From Luzula sylvatica (taxonomy: Eukaryota > Streptophyta > Magnoliopsida > Poales > Juncaceae): DNA of 64,000 nt. Below the pieces are notes generated by a model. It did not search any database. It was given only the letters and a program-made list of their open reading frames with translations, and was not told where the DNA came from. The stretch spans positions 15,355,167 through 15,419,166 of the forward strand of contig OX326956.1 of NCBI GenBank assembly GCA_946800325.1, in the 5' to 3' direction. The position numbers were made by a program, and so were the translations under genes. This document shows, piece by piece, positions 43,451 through 58,400 of the stretch. Positions within the stretch are counted from its first letter, which is position 1. Every line of letters starts with the position of its first letter.

Positions 43451-46400
43451 GAAGAAAAAATGAAAATTAAATTTTTATAATTTTTACAAAAATATCTTAA
43501 TTGAATTTTTTGAAGGTATTGGACTTCAGTTTTTGCATTTTTAAGAATTTTTTTGAAAAATTTAAATTTGTGTGTGTCAGTTTTCAATTAAGGAGTATTT
43601 TCGGTACGACATGAAAATTGAGTATTTCGCTTGTGTTACAATTCAATTTTAACATTTTTAAAAAATATCATAATTGAATTTTTTGAAGGGGTTAGACTTT
43701 TGTTTTTGCATTTTTAAAAAAATTTTCAAAAAAAATTGAAACTTGTGTGTGTTTGTCTTCTATTACGGAGTATTTTTAGTCCGACATGAAAATTGAGTAT
43801 ATTGCTTGTGTTACACTTACATTTTTACAAGTTTAAAAAAAATATATTACTTGAAATTTTTGAAGGTGTTGGACTTCAGTTTTTGCATTTATAAGCAATT
43901 TTTAAAAAAATTGAAATTTGTTTGTGCTAGTTTTAAATTATAGAGTATTTTGAGAACGACATGAAAATTTAGTATTTTGCACGTGTTACACTTAAATTTT
44001 AAATTTTTTTAAAAAACTATCTTACTTGAATTTTTTAAAGTTGTTAGATTTTCAGTTTTTGCATTTTTAAGTAAGTTTTGAAAAAAATTAAAATTTGTGT
44101 GTGTTAGTCTTCAATTACGGAGTATTTTGAGTACGACATGAAAATTGAGTATTTTGCTTGTGTTACAGTTCCATTTTAAATTTTTAAAAAAAATATCATA
44201 ATTGAAATTTTTGAAGGTGTTAGACTTCTTTTTTTTTTGCATTTTTAAGAAATTTTTGAAAAAATTAAAATTTGTATGTGTTAGTCTTCAATTGCGGAGT
44301 ATTTTGAGTACGACATGAAAATTGAATATTTTGTTTGTGTTCCACTAAAAATTTAAAAGTTTTTACAAAAACATCTTAATTGAAAATTTTGAAGGTGTTG
44401 GACTTCTGTTTTTGCATTTTTAAGAAATTTTTGAAAAAATTGAAATTTATGTGTGTAAGTCTTCAATTACGGAGTATTTTGAGTACGACATGAAAACTGA
44501 GTATTTTGCTAGTGTTACACTTCAATTTTTACATTTAAAAAAATATCATAATTGATTTTTTAGAAGGTGTTAGACTTCTGTTTTTGCATTTTTAAGACAT
44601 TTTTGATAAAAATTGAAAATTGTGTGTGTTAGTCTTCAATTAGGGAGTATTTTTAGTACGAAATGAAAATTGAGTATTTTCCTTGTGTTAAACTTAAATT
44701 TTAAATTTTTTTGAAAAAATATCTTAGTTGAATTTTTTGAAGGTGTGAGACTTCAGGTTTGGCATTTTTAAGAAATTGAAATTTGTTTGTGTGAGTCTTC
44801 AATTATGGAGTATTTTGAGAACGACATGAAAATTGAGTATTTTGCTTATGTTACACTTCAATTTTAACGTTTTTAAAAAAAACTATCTTAATTGAATTTT
44901 TTGAAGTTGTTAGACTTCAGTTTTTTCAATTTTAAGAAAGTTTTGAAAAAATCAAAATTTGTGTGTGTTACTCTTCAATTATGGAGTACTTTGAGTACGA
45001 CAAGAAAATTGAGTATTTTTGCATGTGTTACACTTAAATTTTAACACTTTTAAAAAAAAATTTCTTAATTGAATTTTTTGAAGGTGTTAGACTTCTGTTT
45101 TTGCATTTTTAAGAAATTTTTGAAAAAATTGAAATTTCTGTGTGTTATTCTTCAATTACGGAGTATTTTGAGTACGACATGAAAATTGAGTAATTTTTTT
45201 TTGTGTTACACTTAAATTTTAACAATTTTTACAAAAACATCTTCATTGAAGTTTTTGAAGGTGTTAGACTTCTGTTTTTGCGTTTGTACGAAATTATTGA
45301 AAAAATTGAAATTTGTGTGTGTAAGTCTTCAATTACGGAGTATTTTGAGTACGACATGAAAATTGAGTATTTTTCTTGCGTTACGCTTACATTTTAACAT
45401 TTAAAAAAAAAATTATAATTGAATTTTTTGAAAGTGTTAGACTTCTGTTTTTGCATTTTTAAGAAAGTTTTGATAAAAATTGAAAATTGTGTGTGTTAGT
45501 CTTCAATTACGGAGTATTGACATGAAAGTTGAGTCTTTTTCTTGTGTTAAACTTAAATTTTAATTTTTAAAAAAAAAATATGTTACTTGAAATTTTTTAA
45601 GGTGTTAGACTTCTGTTTTTGCATATTTAAGATTTTTTTAAAAAAATTGAAATTTGTTTGTGTTATTCTTCAATTATGAAGTATTTTGAGTACGACATGG
45701 AAATTGAGTATGTTGCATGTATTACACTTAAATTTTAACACTTTTTAAAAAAAATGTCTTAATTGAATTTTTTGATGGTGTTAGACTTCAGTTTTTGCAC
45801 TTTTAAGAAAATTTTGAAAAAAATTGAAATTTGTGTGTGTCAGTCTTCAATTACGGAGTATTTTGAGTACGACATGAAAATTGAGTATTTTCTTGTGCTA
45901 CACTTCAATTTTAACATTTTTTTTGAAAATATCACAATTGAATTTTTTGAAGGTGTTAGATTTCTGTTTTTGCATTTTTAAGAAATTTTTGAAAAAATTG
46001 AAATTTGTGTATGTTATTCTTCAATTACGGATTATTTTGAGTACGACATGAAAATTGAGTATTTTTGTTGTGTAAAACTAAAAATTTAACAATTTTTACA
46101 AAAACATCTTTATTGAATTTTTTTAAGGTGTTAGACTTCTGGTTTTGAATTTGTACGAAATGTTTGAAAAAATTGAAATTTGTGTGTGTTAGTCTTCAAT
46201 TACGGAGTATTTTAAGTAGGACATGAAAATTGAGTATTTTGTTTGTGTTACACTTCAATTTTACCATTTTTTAAAAAATACGATAATTGAATTTTTTGAA
46301 GGTGTTTGACTTCTGTTTTTGCATTTTTAAGAATGTTTTTTTTAAAAAATTGAAATTTGTGTGTGTTAGTCTTCAATTATGGAGTTTTTATAAGTACGAC

Positions 46401-49400
46401 AAGAAAATTGAGTATTTCGGTTGTGTTACACTTACATTATAACAATTTTAAAAAAAATATATTAATTGAATTTTTTGAAGGAGTTAGACTTCTGTTTTGC
46501 ATTTTCAATAAATTTTTGAAATTTTTGAAATTTGTGTGTGTTAGTCTTCAATTACGGAGTATTTTGAGTACGACATGAAAATTGAATATTTTGTTTGTGT
46601 TACACTTCAATTTTAAACAATTAAAAAAAAATTCTTAATTAAATTTTTTGAAGGTGGCAGACTTCAGTTTTTACATTATTAAGAAATTTTTGAAAAAAAT
46701 GAAATTTGTGTGTGTTAGTCTTCAATTACGGAGTATTTTGAGTACATCATGAAAATTGAGTATTTTGCTTGTGATATACAAAAAATTTATAATTGAATTT
46801 TTTAGAAGGTGTTAGCCTTCAGTTTTTGCATTTTTAAAAAATTTTTGAAAAAAATTGAAATTTGTGTGTGTTAGTCTTCATTTACGGAGTATTTTGGGTA
46901 CGACATGAAAATTGAGTATTTTTCTTGTGGTACACTTCAATTTTAATATTTTTATAAAAAATATCTTAATTGAATTTTTTGAAGTTGTTAGACTTCTGTT
47001 TTTTTATTTTTTAGAAATTTTAGAAAAAATTGAAATTTATGTGTGTTAGTCTTCAATTATGGAGTATTTTGAGTACGACATGAAAATTGAGTATTTTGCT
47101 TGTGATATAATTCAATTTTGACATTTAAAAAAAAAAATCATAATCGATTTTTTTGAAGGTGTTATACTTCAGTTTTTGCATTTTTATAAATTTTTGAAAA
47201 AAAATTGAAATTTGTGTGTGTTAGTCTTCAATTCCGGAGTAGTTTGAGTACGACATGAAAATTGAGTATTTAGCTTGTGTTACACTTCAATTTTTATATT
47301 TTATGCAAAAATATCATAATTGAATTTTTTGAAAGTGTTAGACTTCTGTTTTTGCATTTTTAGGAAAGTTTTGAAAAAAATTGAAATTTGTGTGTGTTAG
47401 TCTTCAATTACGGAGTATTTTGAGTACGAAATGAAAATTGAGTATTTTTCTTGTGTTACACTTACATTTTAACAATTTTTAAAAAAAATTCATAATTGAA
47501 TTTTTTTTAAGGTGTTTGACTTCGGTTTTTTCATTTTAAGGAAAATTTTGAAAAATTTGAAATTTGTGTGTGTTAGTCTTCAATTACAGAGTATTTTGAG
47601 TATGACATGAAAATTGAGTATATTTGTTGTGTTACACTTAAATTTTAACAATTTTTTAAAAATCATCTTAATTGAATTTTTTTGAAGGTGTTAAACTTCT
47701 GATTTTGGATTTGTAAGAAATTTTTGAAAAAATTGAAATTTGTGTGTGTTAGTCTTCAATTACAAAGTATTTTGAGTACGACATGAAAATTGAGTATTTT
47801 GCTTGTGTTACACTTCAATTTTAACATTTTTTTAAAAATATAATAATTGAATTTTTTGAAGGTGTTAGACTTCAGTTTTTGCATTTTTAAGAAATTTTGG
47901 AAAAAAATTGAAATTTGTGTGTGTTAGTCTTCTATTACGGAGTTTTTTGAGTATGACATGAAAATTGAGTATTTTGCTTCTGTTACACCTATATTTTAAC
48001 ATTTAAAAAAAAATATCTTAATTGAATTTTTTGAAGGTGTTGGACTTCAGTTTTTGGATTTTTAAGATTTTTTTAAAAGATTAAAATTTGTGTGTGTTAG
48101 TCTTCAATTATGAAGTATTTTGAGTACGATATGAAAATAGAGTATTTGGTTGTGTTACACTTCAAATTTAACATTTTTTTAAAAATTGTCTTCATTGAAT
48201 TTTTTGAAGTTGTTAGACTTCAGTTTTTGGATTTTTTAGAATGTATTGAAAAAATTGAAATTTATGTGTGTTAGTCTTCAATTACCGAGTATTTTGAGCC
48301 CGACATGAAAATTGAGTATTTTACTTGTGATATACATCAATTTTAACATTTTTAATTTTTTTTTTATAATTTAATTTTATGAAGGTGCTAGCCTTCTGTT
48401 TTTGCATTTTTATGAAAATTTCAGAAAAAAATTTAATTTTGTGTGTGTTAGTCTTCAATTACGAAGTATTTTGAGTACGACTTGAAAACTGAGTATTTTG
48501 TTTGTGTTACACTTCAATTTCAACATTTTTGAAAAAAATTGAAATTTGTGTGTGTTAGTCTTCAATTACGGAGTATTTCGAGTACGACATGAATATTGAG
48601 TATTTTGCTTGCGTTACACTTATAGTTAAACATTTTAAAAAAAAAATATCTTAATTGAATTTGTTGAAGGTGTTGGACTTCAGTATTTGGATTTTTAAGA
48701 ATTTTTTTGAAAGATTAAAATTTGTGTGTGTAAGTCTTCAATTATGAAGTAGTTTGAGTACGATATGAAAATTGAGTATTTTGCTTGTGTTACACTTCAA
48801 ATTTAACATTTTAAAAAAAATCATCTTCGTTGAATTTTTTTAAGATGTTAGAATTTAGTTTTTACATTTTTAAGAATGTATTGAAAAAATTGAAATTTGT
48901 GTGTGTTAGTCTTCAATTACCGAGTATTTTGAGCACGACATGAAAATTGAGTATTTTGCTTGTGATATACTTCAATTTTAACATTTTTTTTAAAAATTTA
49001 TAATTGAAAATTTTGAAGGTGCTAGACTTCTGTTGTAGCATTTTTAAGAAACTTTTCAAAAAATCTAAATTTGGGTGTGTTAGTCTTCAATTACGAAGTA
49101 TTTTGAATACGACAAAAAAATTGAATATTTTGTTTGTGTTATACTTCAATTTTAAAAAATTTATAAAAAATATCTTAATATAATTTTTTGAAGGTGTTAG
49201 ACTTTAGTTTTTGCATTTTTAAGAGTTTTTTGAAAAAATTGAAATTTGTGTGTGTTAGTCTTCAATTACGGAGTATTTTGAGTACAATATGAAAATTTAG
49301 TATTTTTCTTGTGTTACACTTCAATTTTAACATTTTTATAAAAAATATCATTATTGAATTTTTTGAAGTTGTTAGACATCTGTTTTCGCATTTTGAAGAA

Positions 49401-52400
49401 ATTTTTGAAAAAATTCAAATTTGTGTGTGTTAGTCTTAAATTACGGAGTATTTTGAGTACGACATGAAAATTGAGTATTTTGCTTATGATATACTTCAAT
49501 CTTAACCTTTTTAAAAAAAAATTCATAATTGAATTTTTTGAAGGTATTAGACTTAAGTTTTTGCTTTTTGCATTCCTTAGAAATTTTCGAAAAAAATTTA
49601 AATTTGTGTGTGTTAGTCTTCCATTACGGAGCATTTTGAGTACGACATGAAAATTGAGTATTTTGATTGTGTTACACTTATATTTTAACATTATTCAAAA
49701 AAAATAGCTTAATTGAATTTGTTGAAGGTGTTGGACTTCGGTTTTTTTATTTTTAAGAATTTTTTTAAAAGATTAAAATTTGTGTGTGTTAGTCTTCAAT
49801 TATGAAGTATTTTGAGTACGATATGAAAATTGAGTATTTTGCTTGTGTTACACTTCAAATTTAACAGTTTTTAAAAAATTATCTTCATTGAATTTTTTGA
49901 AGTTGTTAGACTTCAGTTTTTGCATTTTTAAGAATGTTGTGAACCAATTGAAATTTGTGTGTGTTAGTCTTCAATTACCGAGTATTTTGAGCACGACATG
50001 AAAATTGAGTATTTTGCTTGTGATATACTTCAATTTTAACATTTTTTAAAAAAAACATTATAATTGAATTTTTTGAAGGTGCTAGACTTCTATATTTGCG
50101 TTTTTAAGAAATTTATCAAAAAATTTAAATTTGTGTGTGTTTGTCTTCAATTACGAAGTATTTTTTGTACGATAAGAAAATTGAATATTTTGTTTGTGTT
50201 GCACTTCAATTTTAAAAAATTAAAAAATATATCTTAATTGAATTTTATGAAGGTGCTAGACTTCAGTTTTTGCATTTTCAAGAATTTTTTAAAAAAATTT
50301 AAATTTGTGTGTGTTAGTCTTCAATTACGAAGTATTTTGTGAACGCCAAGAAAATTGAATATTTTGTTTCTGTTACACTTCAATTTTAAAAAATAAAAAA
50401 AAATATCTTAATTGAATTTTTTGAAGTTGTTATACTTCAGTTTTTGCATTTTAAAGAATTTTTTTAAAAAATTAAAATTTGTGTATGTTAGTCTCCAATT
50501 ATGGAATATTTTGAGTAAGATATGAAAATTGAGTATTTTGCTTGTGTTACATTTCAAATTTATCATTTTTTTAAAAATTATCTTCATTGAATTTTTTGAA
50601 ATTGTTAGACTCCAGTTTTTGCATTTTTAAGAATGTTTTGAAAAAATTGAAATTTGAGTGCGTTAGTCTTCAATTACCGAGTATTTTGAGCAAGACATGA
50701 AAATTGAGTATTTTGCTTGTGATATACTTCAGTTTTAACGTTTTTAAAAAAAATTTCATAGTTGAATTTTTTTGAACGTGGTTTGACTTCAGTTTTTGCA
50801 ATTGTAAAATTTTTTTAAAAAAATGGAAATTTGTGGGTGTTAGTCTTCAATTTCGGAGTATTTTGAGTACGACATGAAAATAGAATATTTTTCTTGTGTT
50901 ACACTTCAATTTTAACATTTTTTTTTAAATATCTTAATTGAATTTTTTGAAGGTGTTAGACTTCAGTCTTTGCATTTTTAAGAATTTTTTGAAAAAATTG
51001 GAATTTGTGTGTGTTACTCTTCAATTACGGAGCATTTTGAGTACGACACAAAAATTGAGTATTTTTGTTGTGTTACAATTAAATTTTAACAATTTTTATA
51101 AAAACATCATAATTAAAATTTTTTTATGGTGTTAGACTTCTGTTTTTTCATTTTTAAGAAATTGTTGAAAAAATTGAAATTTTTGTGTGTTAGTCTTCAA
51201 TTATGGAGTATTTTGAGTACGACATGAAAATTGAGTATTTTGCTAATGATATACTTCAATTTTAACAATTTTTATTAAAAAATCATAATTGAATTTTTTG
51301 GAGGTATTAGACTTCAGTTTTTGCATTCTTAAGAAATTTTTGAAAAGAATTGAAATTTGTGTGTGTTAGTCTTCGATTACATAGTATTTTGAGTACGACA
51401 TGAAGATTGAGTATTTTTCTTGTGTTACACTTACATTTTATGAATTTTTAAAAACTATTTTAATTGAATTTTTTAAAGGTGTTAAGACTTGAGTTTTTCA
51501 ATTTTAAAGAATTTTTTTAAAAAATTAAAATTTGTGTTTTAGTCTTCAATTATGGAGTATTTTGAGTACGATATGAAAATTGAGTATTTTGCTTGTGTTG
51601 TATTTCAAATTGAACATTTTTTTTTGAATTATCTTCATTGAATTTTTTGAAGTTGTTAGACTTCAGTTTTTGCATTTTGAAGTAATTTTTGTAAAAATTG
51701 AAATTTGTGCGTGTTAGTCTTCAATTACGGAGTATTTTGAGTACAACTTGAAAATTGAGTATTTTTCTTGTATTACACTTCAATTTTAACATTTTTAGTA
51801 AATATATCTTAATTGAATTTTTTGAAGGTGTTAGACTTCAGTGTTTGCATTTTAAAGAATTTAAAAAAAAAATTAAAATACGTGTGTGCTAGTCTTCAAT
51901 TATTGACTATTTTGTGTACGATATGAAAATTGAGTATTTTGCTTGTGTTACATTTCCAATTTAACATTTTTTTGAAAATTATCTTCATTGAATTTTTTGA
52001 AGTTGTTAGACTTTAGTTTTTGAATTTTTAAGAATGTTTTGATAAAATTGAAATTTGTGTGTGTTAGTCTTCAATTACCGAGTATTTTGAGCAAGACATG
52101 AAAATTGAGTACTTTGATTGTGATATACTTCAATTTTAACATTTTTTAAAAACATTTCAGAATTGAATTTTTTTGAAGGTGTTAGACTGCTGTTTTTTCA
52201 TATTTAAGAAATTTTAGAAAAAAATTAACTTTGTGTGTGTTAGGTTTTCAATTACCGAGTATTTTGAATACGACATGAAAATTGAGTATTTTGCTTGTGT
52301 TACACTTCAATTTTTACATTTTATAAAAAAATATCATAATTGAATTTTTTGAAGGTGTTACACTTCTGTTTTTAGCATTTTTAAGAAAGTTTTGAAAAAA

Positions 52401-55400
52401 TTGAAATTTTTGTGTGTTAGTCTTCAATTACGGAATATTTTGAGTACGACATGAAAATTGAGTATTTTTCTTGTATTACACTTCAATTTTAACATTTTTA
52501 TAAAAAAATATCTCAATTAATTTTTTTGAAGGTGTTAGACTTCAGTTTTTGCATTTTAAAGAATTTTTTTAAAAAATTAAAATTTATGTGTGTTAGTCTT
52601 CAATTATGGAGTATTTTCAGTACGATACGAAAATTGAGTATTTTTCTTGTGTTACATTTCAAATTAAATTTTTTTTTCAAAATTATCTTCATTGAATTTT
52701 TTGAAGTTGTTAGACTTCAGGTTTTGCATTTTTAAGAATGTTTTGAAAAATAGAAATTTGTGTGTGTTAGTCTTCAATTACCGAGTATTTTGAGCAGGAC
52801 TTGAAAATTGAGTATTTTGCTTGTGATATACTTCACTTTTAACATTTTTAAAAAATAATTCAAAAATGAATTTTCTGAAGGCAGACTTCAGTTTTTGCAT
52901 TTGTAAGGAATTTTTAAAAAAATTGAAATTTGTGTGTGTTAGTCTTCAATTTCGGAGTATTTTGAGTACGATATGAAAATTTAGTGTTTTGCTAGTGTTA
53001 CATTTCAAATTTAACATTTTTTTTAAAATGATCTTCATTGAATTTTTTGAAGTTGTTAGACATCAGTTTTTGCATTTTTAAGAAATTTTTGAAAAAATTG
53101 AAATTTGTGTGTGTTAGTCTTCAATTACGGAGTATTTTGAGTACGACATTAAAATTGAGTATTTTGCTTGTGTTACACTTAAATTTTAACATTTAAAAAA
53201 AAATCTTAATTGAATTTTTTGAAGGTGTTGGACTTCAGTTTTTGTATTTTTAAGAATTTTTTTAAAAGATTAAAATTTGTGTGTGTTAGTCTTCAATTAT
53301 GAAGTATTTTGAGTACGATATGAAAATTGAGTATTTTGCTTGTGTTACACTTCATATTTAACATTTTAAAAAAAATTATCTTCATTGAATTTTTTGAAGT
53401 TGTTAGACTTTAGTTTTTGCATTTTTAAGAATGTTTTGAAAAAATTGAAATTTGTGTGTGTTAGTCTTCAATTACTGAGAATTTTGAGCACGACATGACA
53501 ATTGAGTATCTTGCTTGTGATATACTTCAATTTTAACATTTTAAAAAAAAAAAATTCTAATTGAATTTTTTGAAGGTGCTAGACTTCTGTTTTTGCATTT
53601 TTAAGAAATTTTTTAAAAAATTTAAATTTGTGTGTGTTAGTCTTCAATTACGAAGTATTTTGAGTACGACATTAAAATTGAATATTTTGTTTGTGTTACA
53701 CTTCAATTTTAAAAAATTTAACGAAAAATTTTAATTGAATTTTTTGAAAGTGTTAGACTTCAGTTTTTGCATTTTTAAGAATTTGTTGAAAAAATTGGAA
53801 TTTTGTGTGTTACTCTTCAATTACGGAGTATTTTGAGTACGACACGAAAATTGAGTATTTTTGTTGTGTTACAATCAAATTTGAACAAAACTTTATAAAA
53901 ACATCTTCATTGAATTTTTTTTATGGTGTTAGACTTCTGTTTTTTCAGTTTAAAGAAATTGTTGAAAAAATTAAAATTTGTGTGTGTTAGTCTTCAATTA
54001 CGGAGTATTTTGAGTACGACATGAAAATTGAGTATTTTGCTTATGATATACTTCAATTTTAACAATTTTAAAAAAAAATTCATATTTTCAATTATTTGAA
54101 GGTGGTTAGACTTCAGTTTTTGCATTTTTAAGAAATTTTTGAAAAAAATTGAAATTTCTGTGTGTTAGTCTTTAATTACATAGTATTTTGAGCACGACAT
54201 GAAAATTGAGTATTTTGCTTGTGTTACACTTACATTTTAACAATTTTTTAAAAAATATATTAATTGAATTTTTTGAAGGTGTTAGACTTCGGTTTTTTCA
54301 TTTGAAAGAATTTTTTTAAAAAAATAAAATTTGTGTTTTAGTCTTCAATTATGGAGTATTTTGAGTAATATATGAAAATTGAATATTTTGCTTATGTTAC
54401 ATTTCAAATTTTTTTTTTTTTTTTAAATTGTCTTCAATGAATATTTTGAAGTTGTTAGACTTCAGTTTTTGCATTTTGAAGAAATTTTTGAAAAAATCAA
54501 AATTTGTGTTTGTTAGCCTTCAATTACGGAGTATTTTGAGTACAACATGAAAATTGAGTATTTTTCTTGTATTACACTTCAATTTTAACATTTTTATAAA
54601 AAATATCTTAATTGAATTTTTTGAAGGTGTCAGAGTTCCGTTTTTGAATTTTAAAGAATTTTTTAAAAAAATTAAAATTTGTGTGTGTTAGTCTTCAATT
54701 ATGGAGTATTTTGAGTACGATATGAAAATTTAGTATTTTGCTTGTGTTACATTTCAAATTTAACATATTTTTAAAAATTATCTTCATTGCACTTTTTGAA
54801 GTTGTTAGACTTCAGTTTTTGCATTTTTAAGAATGTTTTGAAAAAAATGAAATATGTGTGTGTTAGTCTTCAATTACCAAATATTTTGAGCAAGACTTGC
54901 AAATTGAGTATTTTGCTTGTGATATACTTCACTTTCAACATTTTTTAAAAAAATTTCATAATTGAATTTTTTTGAAGGTGTTAGACTTCAGATTTTGCAT
55001 TTGTAAGAAATTTTTGAAAAAATTGAAATTTGTGTGTGTTAGTCTTCAATTTCGGAGTATTTTGAGTACGACATGAAAAATTGAGTATTTTTCGTGTGTT
55101 TCACTTATATTTTAACGTTTTTAAAAAAAAATATCTTAATTGAATTTTTTTAAGGTGTTAGACTTCAGTTTTTGTGTTTTTAAGAAATTTTTGAAAAAAT
55201 TGAAATTTGTGTGTGTTAGTCTTCAATTACGGAGTATTTTGAGTACGCCATGAAAATTGAGTATTTTGCTTGAGTTACACTTAAATTTTAACATTTGAAA
55301 AAAAAATCTTAATTGAATTTTTTGAAGGTGTTGGACTTCAGTTTTTGGATTTTTAAGAATTTTTTTAAAAGATTAAAATTTGTGTGTGTTAGTCTTCAAT

Positions 55401-58400
55401 TATGAAGTATTTTGAGTACGATATGAAAATTGAGTATTTTGCTTTTGTTACATTTCAAATTTAACATTTTTTTCAAAATTATCTTCATTAAATTTTTTGA
55501 AGTTGTTAGACATCAGTTTTTGCATTTTTAAGAATGTTTTGAAAAAATTAAAATTTGTGTGTGTTAGTCTTCAATTATGGAGTATTTTGATTACGATATG
55601 AAAATTTAGTATTTTGCTTTTGTTACATTTCAAATTTAACATTTTTTTAAAAATAATCTTCATTGAATTTTTTTAAGTTGTTAGACTTCAGTTTTTGCAT
55701 TTTTATGAATGTTTTGAAAAAATTAAAATTTGTGTGTGTTAGTCTTCAATTATGGAGTATTTTGAGTACGATACGAAAATTTAGTATTTTGCTTGTGTTA
55801 CATTTCAAATTTAACATTTTTTTAAAAATTATCTTCATTCAATTTTTTGAAGTAGTTGGACTTCAGTTTTTGCATTTTTAAGAATGTTTTGAAAAAATTG
55901 AAATTTGTGTGTGTAAGTCTTCAATTACCGAGTATTGTGAGCAAGACTTGAAAATTGAGTATATTGCTTGTGATATACTTCATTTTTCACATTTTTAAAA
56001 AAAAATTCATAATTAAATTTTTTGAAGGTGTTAGACTTCAGTTTTTGCATTTGTAAGAAATTTTACAAAAAATTGAAATTTGAGTTTGTTAGTCTTCAAT
56101 TTCGGAGTATTTTGAGTACGACATGAAAATTGAGTATTTTTCTTGTGTTACACTTCAATTTTAATGTTTTTTTAAAAAGTATCTTAATTGAATTTTTTCC
56201 AGTCGTTAGACTTCAGTTTTTGCATTTTTAAGAAATTTTTGAAAAAATTGAAATTTGTGTGTTTGTCTTCAATTACGGAGTATTTTGAGTACGACATGAA
56301 AATTGAGTATTTTGCTTGTGTTACACTTAAATTTTAACATTTAAACAAAAAATATCTTAATTGAATTTCTTGAAGGTGTTGGACTTCAGTTTTTGGATTT
56401 TTAAGAATTTGTTTAAAAGATTAAAATTTGTGTGTGTTAGTCTTCAATTATGAAGTATTTTGAGTACGGTATGAAAATTGAGTATTTTGCTTGTGTTATA
56501 TTTCAAATTTAACATTTTTTTTAAAATTATCTTCATAGAATTTTTTGAAGTTGTTAGACTTCAGTTTTAGCATTTTTAAGAATGATTTGAAAAAATTAAA
56601 ATTTGTGTGTGTTAGTCTTCAATTACCGAGTATTTTGAGCAAGACATGAAAATTGAGTATTTTGATTGTGATATACTTAAATTTTAACATTTTTTAAAAA
56701 CATTTCATAACTGAATTTTTTTGAATGTGTTAGACTTCAGTTCTGGAGTTTTTGAGTACGATATGAAAATTGAGTATTTTGCTTGTGTTACACTTCATAT
56801 TTAACATTTAAAAAAAAATTAGCTTCATTGAATTTTTAGAAGTTGTTAGACTTTAGTTTTTGCATTTTTTAGAATGTTTTGAAAAAATTGTAATTTGTTT
56901 GTGTTAGTCTTCAATTACAGATAATTTTGAGCACGACATGACAATTGAGTATCTTGCTTGTGATATACTTCAATATTAACATTTTAAAAAAAAAATTGTA
57001 ATTGAATTTTTTGAAGGTGTTAGACTTCAGTTTTTGCATTTGTAAGAAATTTTTGAAAAATTTAAAATTTGTGTGTGTTAGTCTTCAATTTCGGGGTATT
57101 TTGAGTACGACATGGAAAATTGAGTATTTTTCTTGTGTTACACTTAAATTTTAACATTTAAAAAAATATATCTTGATTGAATTTTTTGAAGGTGTTGGAC
57201 TTCAGTTTTTGCATTTTAAAGAATTATTTTAAAAAATTAAAATTTGTGTATGTTAGTCTTCAATTATGTAGTATTTTGAGTACGATATGAAAATATAGTA
57301 TTTTGCTTGTGTTACATTTCAAATTTAACATTTTTTTAAAAATTATGTTCATTGAATTTTTTAAAGTTGTTAGACTTCAGTTATTGCATTTTTAAGAATG
57401 TATTGAAAAAATTGAAATTTGTGTGTGTTAGTCTTCAATTACCGAGTATTTTGAGCAAGACTTGAAAATTGAGTATTTTGCTTGTGATAAACTTCACTTT
57501 TAACATTTTTAAAAAAAATTTCATAATTGAATATTTTTGAAGGTGTTAGACTTCCGTTTTTGCATTTGTAAGAAATTTTTGAAAAAATTGAAATTTGTGT
57601 GTGTTGGTCTTCAATTTCGGAGTATTTTGAGTACGAAATGAAAAATTGAGTATTTTTCTTGTGGTACACTTACATTTTAACGTTTTTTTTTAAAAATGGC
57701 TTAATTGAATTTATTTAATGTGTTAGACTTCAGTTTTTGCATTTTTAAGAAATTTTTGAAAAAATTGAAATTTGTGTGTGTTAGTCTTCAATTGCGGAGT
57801 ATTTTGAGTACGACATGAAAATTGAGTATTTTGCTTGTGTTACACTTAAATTTTAACATTAAAAAAAAATAACTTAATTGAATTTTTTGAAGGTGTTGGA
57901 CTTCAGTTTTTGGATTTTTTAGAATTGTTTTAAAAGATTAAAATTTTTGTGTGTTAGTCTTCAATTATGAAGTATTTTGAGTACGATATGAAAATTGAGT
58001 ATTTTGCTTGTGTTACACTTCATATTTAACATTTAAAATTTTTTTTAGCTTCATTGAATTTTTTGAAGGTGTCAGACTTCAGTTTTTGCATTTTAAAGAA
58101 TTTTGTTTAAAAATTAAAATATGTGCGTGTTGGTCTTCAATCATGGAGTATTTTGAGTACGATATGAACATTAAGTATTTTGCTTGTGTTACATTTCAAA
58201 TTTAACATTTTTTTAAAAATTATCTTCATTGAATTTTTTGAAGTTGTTAGACTTCAGTTTTTGCATTTTTAAGAATGTTTTGAAAAAATTGAAATTTGCG
58301 TCTGTTAGTCTTCAATTACCGAGTATTTTGAGCAAGACATGAAAATTGAGTATTTTGCTTGTGATATACTTCAATTTTTACATTTTTAAAAACATTTCAT

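Noticed and set aside
49314..49691. 125-codon minus-strand frame in the satellite
   Set aside because: Covers two satellite monomers plus changes that remove stops; repeated short frames of the same kind occur all over the array.
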